A stretch of 11,452 bases of DNA, from contig NW_003125415.1 of NCBI RefSeq assembly GCF_000003605.2, forward strand, positions 1-11,452, written 5' to 3'. Below the pieces are notes generated by a model. That model was not told the origin of the DNA. It made no database searches and saw nothing but the letters and a program-made list of their open reading frames with translations. Numbering within the stretch: position 1 is the stretch's first letter; the number at the start of each line of letters is the position of its first letter. The translations under genes were made by a program, and so were the position numbers. The stretch comes from Saccoglossus kowalevskii (taxonomy: Eukaryota; Hemichordata; Enteropneusta; Harrimaniidae). Positions 1 to 9,800 of the stretch are shown piece by piece.

Positions 1-577
1 AATAAATAGGCGGTCGAATTTTAGAGGGGTCGAAATTTTGGAGTTTTCACGGTACTAATTATTCCATTTCAATGAAACTTAGTACAATGATGCTCTAGGA
101 CAATGTACAAACCTAATTAGTTTGGGGTAAAAATCTGTTCATATTAATTCCCTAATAAGCATAATAATTCATAATTTTTTGGTTCTAATCACATTTCAAT
201 TAAACTTGGAGACATAGATTTTCTGTTACATTGCGCAGACCTCATTAGTTTTACACTCAAATCTGGTCATATTAATTTTCTGATTTGCATAATTAGTTTT
301 CAGCTAAGTAATTTCGAATTATATTTAATGTGTCTCCAATACTCTCAGCACATGGGAGTTCTTTCTAAGCTTTCTTTGATTACAAATGTCACTTCATCTT
401 CAACAGTTGTCTTCTACAGAGCGGGATCACGAAATAAGAAGCATGGATTTAGATCTTTGTATGTGCTGGTTTGACAGCGATTATGGGTTGGAAATTTAAT
501 TATAATGGGATCCATTGTACCAATGTTGATAATTTTTACGAAAACTGCTAAAAACTAAATTTTTTTTTTTTATACAG
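1..577. other. 5' flank or 5'-UTR intron of INO80D
   Basis: There is no supported coding sequence here. The stretch ends in a run of T and TATACAG, a good 3' splice acceptor at 576-577, so at least its right part is an intron separating an upstream non-coding exon from the start-codon exon. A possible donor, GTATGT, lies at 459-464, but I cannot tell whether an upstream exon ends there or outside the window. A 127-bp imperfect duplication fills about 51-330. I see no convincing promoter. Confidence 0.6.
51..330. repeat. Imperfect tandem duplication, period about 127 bp
   Basis: Two diverged copies lie side by side. CATTTCAATGAAACTTAG at 65-82 returns as CATTTCAATTAAACTTGG at 192-209. ACCTAATTAGTTT returns as ACCTCATTAGTTT, and CATATTAATTCCCTAAT returns as CATATTAATTTTCTGAT. 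The spacing stays near 127 bp. A third, very degraded start (CGAATTATATTTAATG) follows near 315. The block may be the edge of a satellite-like or transposon-derived repeat; I do not recognise the family. Confidence 0.6.
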
Positions 578-597
578 GTGATGTGGGTACTAAAGTG
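578..597 (+). other. INO80D: End of the INO80D 5' UTR in the first coding exon
   Basis: The 20 bases between the acceptor AG at 576-577 and the ATG at 598 appear to be untranslated. The frame is open back to the acceptor (GTG GGT ACT AAA GTG before ATG). A longer N-terminus from an upstream exon therefore cannot be excluded, but the vertebrate protein begins at the equivalent of this ATG. Confidence 0.55.
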
Positions 598-815
598 ATG
601 TATGAAGGCAAGCATATTCACTACTCCGACTTTGACAATAAGCCTTTATGCTCCTACAGTGTAAAGCTATGTAAGCAAAGACGGCTTAACGGTTTCGCCT
701 TCTGTATACGACATGTTTTAGAAGATAAATCGGCTCCGTTTAAACAGTGTGATTACGTTGCAAAATACAACAAACAAAGATGTACCAATCCAATTCCGAA
801 AACTGAAGAAAGAAT
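598..815 (+). CDS. INO80D: INO80D coding exon 1: start codon and first zinc domain
   Basis: Encodes residues 1-72 plus two bases of codon 73 (AT|A). It opens MYEGKHIHYSDFDNKPLC and carries most of the first C3H-C3H domain. The first zinc site is C18-x6-C25-x10-C36-x2-H39. The second begins with C51-x10-C62 and is completed in the next exon. The motifs KLCKQRRLNGFAFC and TNPIPK are hallmarks of the INO80D N-terminus. The donor is AGAAT|GTAAGT, a strong site, and the intron phase is 2. Reading past it gives only a Met codon followed by a stop, so the exon limit is clear. Confidence 0.93.
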
Positions 816-3800
816 GTAAGTTGAATAATTTCATTTTTTTTAAATCGACTCAGACAATCTGCATACTGTAAAATACTTTATTTTCGCTTGGAATTAATTT
901 TCGCTATTTTTGCTGATTCAGTGAAAATAAAATCAAGTGAATATACCTTTTTTCCTATATTTAACATTCAACTTGTCAAAAATCAGTGAAAATAAATTCC
1001 AGCTAAAATAAAGTATTTCACAGTATTGTGACCTGAATAACTGTACTTCACTAATACTCATTTTTGTGTTACAAGCAATTTTTTCATATCCATGCAAATG
1101 CACTTCGCTGTCAACTCTTAGTATAATATTTAACCTTTCAAATGCCATAATTTTTCCCACTAAGATGTTGGTGCAATATTTAGCACATTTTTACTTATAA
1201 AAATGTGAAAAAAATGCTGCTTCCAAATTTTGGTGGAAAAATGATGGCATTCAAAATGTTAAATCAAATCCAGTAACATTATCACAATCTATAATACAAA
1301 AATTGAAAATGAAAGCTGATATCTCAAAAGCGTTCAAATAATTGCTAGAAGAAAATTTTTTTTTTAAATTTTTTCCCTATATTTTAATTCAACACATCAA
1401 AAAAACCAACAAAACACCCCAAATTTCTTTTCGGGAAAATTATTTCCAGCTAAAATAAAATATTCTACAGTATTTACTTTTTACTCGGCTAAACCATTTG
1501 TTGTAGGGGTTGCAGCTTAGGAATGTGCACTTAAACACACATACCATATGGACATAAATCCTTCAGAAAAACAAAACTTCTCTAGGAAATAAATATGGTT
1601 TTTCACTTTTTAATGACATGACCATGGTTTTCATCTTCCTTAATTATTAATAAAGTATAAATATTTCACTAGATGGATAAATATTCTTTGTTGTATCATA
1701 AAATTAATTGATTTCCTTACTCATTTATTCATTGACACAGATATTGCAATAGTCACCTCCAAGTCTTGGGAATTGTTCCTAAGAAAGAAAGAAAACGAAA
1801 ACATGCAGATTCACCGGATAATAAAAAGATCAAAGACACAAAAGAAAAGGAGAAAAAGAAAGAAAAAGTGGTTGAATTGACTCTGATTAATAACCACAAA
1901 AATGAAGTGGATGATTCTGAACTTGACGTTTATACCTTTGTACCTTCACCGCCATCAGGCGAATATAAGAGACAGCCACTCAAAGTTGCCAAGGCAACAG
2001 CTGACAATAGGGAAAAATCATTAAAGGCATTGAAGGTTGCCAAGGCAACAACTAACCATAAGGAAAAACCATTAAAGGCAAAACTTCAAGATAAAATTAG
2101 TAAAAATAAACTCAAGTTAGAAAAGGAGAGAGAAAAAGAACTGAAAGGAAAAGTGAACCATGTGAATAAGTTGAATACTACTACGCTCCCCTTGTCATCG
2201 TCGTTGTGTGGTGCGCTGCCAGGTATATCTCTAGCACCGCCTCCGCCACCAGCACCTCTGGGTTATTCACATGTGTCAACGTCGTCATTTCCAGTGCCAC
2301 CCATTTACCCCACTTTACCACCTTATTCGTTTCCTATTCCCCCGTTACCTCATGTGCCTGCCACGGATGCATCTTTCCGTCAATGGTTGCCCACTTATAC
2401 ACAACCGAGTGTACCAATCTTACAAGTACGTCCAAAAAGGCCAAGGCCGATACCCGCATTGCCGGGAAGGACTAATAAGCCTGTGGAAAAATTATTGCAT
2501 CTGCACAAAAGAAAAGTAGAGAGAAGTTTTGATTTATATCCGCTTGGTGAGTGTATTTTATATTATTTGAAGTAGAATGCTGTTGGTGTGATTTTGACGT
2601 GCATGCATATTTTAGCGTATATAGCGGTAACAATATTCGTGCCAATATCTGTTGATAATTTATAGTTGCTGTTCATCTAATTTTAGTAAAATGCCAAAAC
2701 AAAAAGTTTAACCCATTTTCACCACAATTTTCTCCAAGCTGAGTAAAGTATATTTATTTTAATTTCTGTTTCTTCATTCTTGTCACATGAATATGTAAAA
2801 TATGTGAAATATGTGAAATATGTAAAATATGTGAAATATGTAAAACAGACTAAATACCTAATATGAATTGTTAAATTTTTCAAGCAAAAATTTATCGACA
2901 TTTGTACAATTGCTTCAATTTTGAAGTATCTCCCGTCACTATAGAAACTTGCTTTTTTTTATTTCAAATGTATGCATAATTGTGGTAACTGAGTGTTCGC
3001 CTAACGACTACCGTAATGATCCACACACGAAACGGCAATATACACGTTAAATTCACGTTTATTTTGTGGAGCTGTAAACTACAACTCGGTAAGCTTTGCC
3101 GCCATTACAAACTCAAACCAGGTCATGTGACCACTAACAAAAGAACATCTAGCATACTAAATATGGATACCAAGTTATCACAATAATCTGTGGTGATGAA
3201 CTAACTCTAGTGTAGATTTCAACGCTCGGTCACATGATACCGGTGATGTGTATGAATAAATAAAAAAGCACATGAACCCAGGGCTTAAAAAAATTATGGC
3301 CTTAGCAGAGAGGAATATGGGTACCGGTAATATCAAAGTGCACCAATCCAAACTCATTAGGCAACAATGTAATTGGCCTTTGTTTAGGTGAAGTTCAAGC
3401 CCAAATTTAAACTTTTTCCATATTTTAAAACAATTTTGTTCAAGAGCTGCAGCCATTGGGAAACAATTCCTGTAGATCAAAATCAATAAAAAATTTAATT
3501 AAAAATTTTGGATGGAAAAATTATGGCATTAATGAGTTTAAATCATCTTGTTTTTAGATGATCGGCATCAGTGTTCGGCCAGACAGCCTCAGTGTATTTT
3601 TTATTCACTGTGCATGTTACATTTTCAAAAGAGCTTTCTATTCAACTAATCACATTCAAAACAAATGTTCATTTCGAATGTGCTAGTTTTTACATTTGCA
3701 TTCTGAATGAATCATTCCTATGTGTCTTCTAGCACGTACTATAATTTCACTGAAAAATAACGACCTTGAGTAATATACTATCTAATTGTGTATATTGCTA

Positions 3801-6800
3801 TGGAAACAACATGTAATTGATGTTCTAATTAGATCTGTGATGTTAATTAGCAATCATACTTGCCTCAACTCGCATCACTTTAGCTCTGTCTTGAATGAGT
3901 GGATATGTAGGTCGTTGTACATTGTGTGTGTATTCCATCGATGCGATACGTCACCAGTTTTTAATTTGCTACTTTTATTTTGTGGTTCAGTGAAAATCAG
4001 CTTACTGATATTTTAATCTCGAATTTTCTGTTTCTGAGAAAAAAACAAAAACAAATCCAGCATTTGTTATTTGAATAACTAGGTCTTATGCATGACCCCT
4101 AACGGCTACACATTCTGTTTTTTTCTGAGGCTATTCACCATATTTTTGATGAACAGTTTCCAATATTACCGATAGACGTCTATTTTTGCCATGTTTGTTT
4201 TCATACTTCAAAGACAACTACTTGCATTTTTGAGAAAAAATAAGTGAGAAATTCTCATCGATAAAAAATGGAACCCAATAAAATACCAGGATGTGTGACC
4301 TTTATGTACCAGGATGTATGACCTTTAGGTACCAGGATGTTGGTTGAGTATTAAGCATATTATCATATATATTTAGAAATGGTACACTAAAACCATACAA
4401 GTGGTTGAAAAAATGTTGCACTTCGAAAATTATTCACATACCCAGACAGTAGATTGATGTAGGATCTGATTGACCTATATATGTATTGTCACACTCAATA
4501 ATTAATAAATAATATTTTTTTCTATTTCAACAACTCAATAATAATTTTAGTATATATTGATACAGTGATTGTGGGTGACCGGACTGATGTTTTCATCTCC
4601 ATGTTATCCAAAATTTATTAACTGCACTTCAAATTTGAGTTGCCGGATAATTTTCATTTACGATTTAATTGATATATATGTTTTGAAAGTTTCATTGGTT
4701 TTATAAAAAATGGACATATGTTTAAATTATGAACGTCTGACTTAATTTGTCCACAGCTTTCACCTATATATATATTTTTTTTCATTTATACATGTTATTA
4801 TATTTTATAAAGTTGCCTTCATACTTTGCAAATATGTAAAACTTCACTCCCAAAACAAGATACCGTACTTCCCCGATCATAACACTAGGGGGCTGAACAT
4901 GTAAAATCGGCAAAAGTAAGGGGTGGGCTTATACTCGAGGACCGTCTTAGGAAAGATGTTTTTTTTTTTTTTTAACATTGTAACCATCTTACCAACCACG
5001 AAAAATTATCCATATTACATCTTTCGTTCACCACGCCGGGCTTTGAAGAAAAAAAATGCTTATCAAGTTGTCATTGATTTCCACAACACTTTACAATGAA
5101 GAAACAAACATATTTATAAAAATACGCACATTTTATTACAATACGATTTACCGGTACATACAGTCTGAATTTACGGTGTAAAGCAAGAACTTTATCATTT
5201 TCTTCGTTGTGGAATGTTTTCTATTGTACGCAAACTCTCTATGCAAAGCAATTTCCACCATGGTGTTTTTCTCAGGATTTGACCTGAAAAAACGCCCTTT
5301 GACCTAACAGGTCACGTGTTTCATTAACCAATCAAATGGATGTACTACCGGTAATGAAATTTTCTGGTGACCATGTAATTTTTTTGAATACAATGCGAAA
5401 GTGAATCATCAAGATGTTAAAATGCGATCTGCAGCACTGATTTCGTGGAAAAAACAATTTTTTCCCTAAAAACTAGTGATTCACAATTTCGAAAGGTAAA
5501 CTGAGTGTAGAGGAAGTATTTAAACCATCTTTCACTGTCGCCAACAGGTCACATCGAAAAATAGTTTACTAGTTCACACCCCCCTATAGTCTCAATGGAC
5601 ATGATTAAGTAAAATGATGTCGTTCTTTGCCGTTTCGAAAGCTACTACTCAAAGAAATATGGATTACTCCAGTATTGCAGCATTGGGGTTTATCTTGAGT
5701 AAATAAAGTACTTGGAATTTATTTTCGCTGAAGGAATGATTCCGTGAAAATAAAATCCAGCAAATATACTTTTTTTCCTATATTTCACATTAAACTCATC
5801 AAAAATCAGTGAAAATAAATTCTAGGCAAAACGCCCAAAAAGCCTTTTCAGCGAAAATTAATTTCAGCGAAAATAGAGTATTCCACAGTATAACTCTTTA
5901 CTCAGTGTCTGTTGTTTACATATCTAGCTTAACTTAAGAGATACGTACATGCATATATAGTAGATAGTATTTGGTAATTGCTATACTAAGTAACTATTTA
6001 AAATACTAGTAACTAGACATTTCAAGCAATCGCTCATTATTGATAGCATATAAGACATTATTAAAACGTATAAGTAGAACATAAGAATGTAAAAACACGT
6101 ACAACAACTATAAAATGGAATCACTAAAAGATTACACAATAGAACATGTATATGTGCACGAGGTAGTATTTAATTTAAGAGGGCCGCTTCAATTTGTATT
6201 CCGCAGTTAAATTCACCTTACCCATCCACAGACTCAATATTTGATGGCATGTGGTTGATCAGTGGATGGTACCTCACAGATTTGCCATGTTAGAATGTAA
6301 CTTTAATAGTACCAGAATGTAAAGGCAATATAACATATACGCTGAAGATGATGGCTCTCAGAATAAAATGACATTCTCTTTTTATAAATGAATTTCATGA
6401 TGATGTAATTACATGCCTTGTCTCTGGGACTAAACTTTTAATATTCTCATCTCAATTCAGGATTTGATCTATCAGATGAAGAAGATTACAGTGATGATGA
6501 CATGTTGCCATGGCAACAGACCCGATTAAGTAGTTTAGACTCTGAAGATCCCTGGTAAGTACTTATAATACATTGTGTAAGGATTTTTCCTGCTTCATTT
6601 CAGATAACCACAGTGATAGCGGGGCTTCTTCCAGGGATTGGCGACATCCCAGCCCCTATGAGGCCCCTATTATTTAACTGTCATAGAAGTTGAAGACAAA
6701 TTCGTTTTGGATGATCTTTGTCTTGTCTGAAGACTAAAATGATGTTTTATGTTGTCATTAGCAACTACGAAATTGTACATAGACAGATGGCATTTTTAGA

Positions 6801-9800
6801 GATAAAAACATTAATACTTGTAACGACATTAATACTTGTAACGTTATTGCAATCGTAAGAAAATACTTTCTTAAAAACTGTTTCCAGATTTTCAAGCAGC
6901 CACCTTTGGCCTTTTGAAATTTCATTTCAACAATTCCAGAAAAAATTCCTGCTATGATTTTGCATAGAATTATATTTCAATGATAGCTGTATTTGAACTA
7001 CAGTGAAATTGTATATTTTGTTGCTTAGTACTCATTGAATAAGATTCCTTTTCACTATGTCTCCAGCCTTACTTCACTGACGTATTTGTTTATTACTTCT
7101 CTCTACAGTTATCACAATTTTGATATCTCCTCTTTAAGAAATTTACGCGTAGATGTTTTAGAAACAAGACTACGTCACGAGTACAGTCAACACAGACATT
7201 GTAAACACAGTCACAAGTACATTCATAAACATCATCGCAAGTGTGCAAAATTATTGTTAGACGCTGTCAAAGCCAACAGGCATACAGCTGTCAACGCTAT
7301 ATTATCAATTAGAAGCCAAACTATTAAAACGAAGTAAGTAACCACTTATTATTTATTTTTATTTTTTAAATTTTCAATGCAAGAAATTTGTTTTGATTAA
7401 ATATTGGTTATGGGCTTTTTTGATTTCTAGTTTCCTCTGTTGGTTTTCTTTTATCGTTCTTCATATCATTTTTGTGATTCGGCATGTTGACGATTTGTTT
7501 GATGTATCTATGACAGTTCCGACCTAGACTGGTCCCTATTGCAGACCCAGTCTGGTCAACAATTGAGACTCAGACGGGTCCACAATTGAGACCCAGACTG
7601 GTCCACAATTGAGACCCAGACTGGTTCACAATTGAGACCCAGACTGGTCCACAATTGAGACCCAGACTGGTCTACAATTGAGACCCAGACTGGTCCACAA
7701 TTGAGACCTAGACTGGTCCACAATTGAGACCCAGACTGGTCCACAATTGAGACCCAGACTGGTCCACAATTGAGACCCAGACTAGTCCACAATTGAGACC
7801 CAGACTGATGCATATTTGAGACCTAGACTGATGCATATTTGAGACCTAGACTGATGCATATTTGAGACCTAGACTGATGCATATTTGAGACCTAGACTGA
7901 TGCGTTATTGAAACACTGGTCCCAGCATTTTATAATAAAATGTTTGCGACAAAAGTTTTAATGGCATTTGCTGGCATTGAATTTCATAAGAATCAGTGAC
8001 GATGTCCAACTGACCACTGACATTTTCACAGCTGCAGTATATCTTCCTAATGCACAAATTTGGGACATTAAAGAAGATTATTATTCTTCTTGAAAAGAAA
8101 TGTTTTTGTAAATATGCATCACACACATATAATTTTGTGGATTGTACATTTCAATTTTCATAATTTAGTTTCAGAAATTAATTAGCATGGACAAGTGTCA
8201 ATAGAAATAAGTAGGATATATTCCAAATTTTCTGCCAGAAAATAATAATTGTTGTCATGGTCACACAACAATAGGTTGATTTATTCATTGGTGTATCAAG
8301 GTCATCTCCAGATACCTGAATTGTGCCACTCCTTGTCTAGTTGTTATCATTGCAACCATGGTGATACATGTATTTATAACGGTGTTTTGGGTTTGTGCCA
8401 ATATTTATATCAATTTATCGGTGGTTCAGATTTCGTCCTGTGTCCTAGTATGAACATAAAGTACAATTTTAGAACGGGGGGAGAGTGGTAACTGGAACAG
8501 CTAAAGTACATATGGGTAAGGTATTATATGGGTTGATATAGAAGAGAAAAAAAAAAAAAATCACACACATTGATTTTAAAATACAAATGACTATTATAAT
8601 TTTCTTGGTGTAACATTTATAAAAAAAAAATTCCCAGTGCACGAAAACTTCAGTTTCTTACATTACATTTTAAATGAAACAACCTGGAAATGAACCCAAT
8701 TTTGGAGCCGTTGGACAAAATGTGGGTAAATTTTCAGTGTTTACCCAAAAAATTTGGCTAGTTTTTCCCGATCTTTTGAAGGAAATTGCAGACTATAAGT
8801 GGGATTATTTTGTGAATTTGTGTTGAAAAGAGGGAACTGGTGGTGTAACGGATAAGTAACAAATATCCTACAATTTATGGACCAAAGAAAATAATTGAAT
8901 TCATGAATGTTGCTTTTATTTTTCAGAAATGTAAAGTCCAAAGTTGTAGATAGGTGTAGTTATGAACAAGATGGTGAAGACGAATGCCAGCATATATCGC
9001 TGCCATTCACTAGACATTGTGTTGAACGTATCCTTTATTTAGTATGCATGTGAGGTCACGACCCGACTTTTGGCCTACTCCCCACTCAGACATTCTACAC
9101 TCTACTTTTACCCAGTAACTATATAAAACCCATTTCTTGATTATATATAGGTAGATATATAATTCTAATTTTTATTCTAAAAATATTCAGCCATTATGCA
9201 TGCGTCAATAATTATTATACCTCTATTCGTGTAATAGTTTCTTTGAACTTTTTGAATTTTATGGCAAGATAATTATTGAGAATGTGTGACCTTTAGGTAC
9301 CAGGATGTGTGACCTTTGCATATCAGGGTTATGCTTATGCCTATTGATCACTAAATTAAGATGAGATATATGAAGGATTTATAAGATTTTGCAACTCAGA
9401 TTTCCATGCATGGGAACATGTGTGGCAATCGAATGTACATGTATGTTAGAGCAAATGGCAAAATGCAATGGACACGTTCAATTCAGTCAACTAAAATGAG
9501 TGATCGCAGGGCAAAAAAAAAACCATATTATACACTATGTGAATGTGCACTAGAAAAACAACCTAAGACAGGCACAAACCAGTTTCTTCTTAGAAGCTAC
9601 GCTCTCATACGTCTAAAAAACGCCGGTGTTAACACTGTTTTATTGTTGTGCAAATAGATAATATGCTGAATTTTCTGCTCGCGTTCTCACTTTATTAAAA
9701 ACATTGGTGTTTGAGGATTGAATGCTGGCTTTCCACCTAATATTTTGTGTAGTTCCTCCCAAAATGGCATAGTTTTTGGATCTCTACCGCTTCTGTTTCT

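Larger units (their letters stand above)
816..1740 (+). other. INO80D: INO80D intron 1 (925 bp, phase 2)
   Basis: Runs from GTAAGT at 816 to GACACAG at 1734-1740. It holds a full TA-flanked MITE (866-1023), a TTAA-flanked MITE (1134-1258) and a 5'-truncated copy of the first MITE ending at 1470. From 1475 to 1725 I see only AT-rich sequence. No coding sequence is supported. Confidence 0.85.
2712..3537. mobile_element. Possible larger TTAA-bounded element, interrupted by an LTR
   Basis: TTAA followed by CCCATTTTCACCACAATTTT at 2708-2731 resembles the left end of the MITE at 1134. On the right, the reverse complement of 3514-3541 reads TTTAAACTCATTAATGCCAT and continues ATAATTTTTCC, the same family of end, with TTAA at 3538-3541. 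If both ends belong to one insertion it is 826 bp including the nested LTR, or about 620 bp without it and its target duplication. They could equally be two separate fragments, and a third similar motif lies at 3286-3300. Confidence 0.4.
2547..6460 (+). other. INO80D: INO80D intron 2 (3,914 bp, phase 1)
   Basis: Runs from GTGAGT at 2547 to CAATTCAG at 6453-6460 and is the largest intron seen here. It contains a possible TTAA-bounded element (2712-3537) with a nested solo LTR (2981-3182), a 9-bp microsatellite (2791-2844), a 23-bp repeat cluster (4284-4342), a transposon-like terminus near 4861 and a TA-flanked MITE (5702-5888). The stretches 3545-4280, 4345-4860, 4960-5700 and 5890-6450 show no gene or RNA that I can support. 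Confidence 0.85.
6555..7108 (+). other. INO80D: INO80D intron 3 (554 bp, phase 2)
   Basis: Runs from GTAAGT to TTCTCTCTACAG. It contains an unusually GC-rich hairpin-prone stretch (6621-6656) and a perfect 18-bp tandem duplication (6808-6843). No gene is seen. Confidence 0.85.

Noticed and set aside
933-1160. 75-residue minus-strand open frame
   Set aside because: It is made of one MITE arm and the end of another element; no family resemblance.
2206-2519. Two extra plus-strand frames over the proline-rich part of coding exon 2
   Set aside because: They are other-frame shadows of the real INO80D exon.
2719-2901. 60-residue minus-strand frame with Phe-Thr-Tyr repeats
   Set aside because: It is the translation of the 9-bp microsatellite.
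3178-3486. 102-residue minus-strand frame
   Set aside because: It starts in repeat-like sequence, runs into the LTR edge and resembles no transposase or gag/pol motif; length is compatible with chance in this composition.
5155-5315. 51-residue minus-strand frame (VKGRFFRSNPEKNTMVEIAL and on) as a transposase remnant
   Set aside because: No helix-turn-helix or DDE pattern could be recognised, and a stop bounds it on each side.
7556-7813. 85-residue repetitive minus-strand protein
   Set aside because: The 23-residue period equals three 23-bp minisatellite units; there is no promoter, exon structure or conserved context.
8249-8491. 80-residue plus-strand frame in intron 4
   Set aside because: No ATG start at its beginning, no splice context in phase with INO80D and no recognisable motif.
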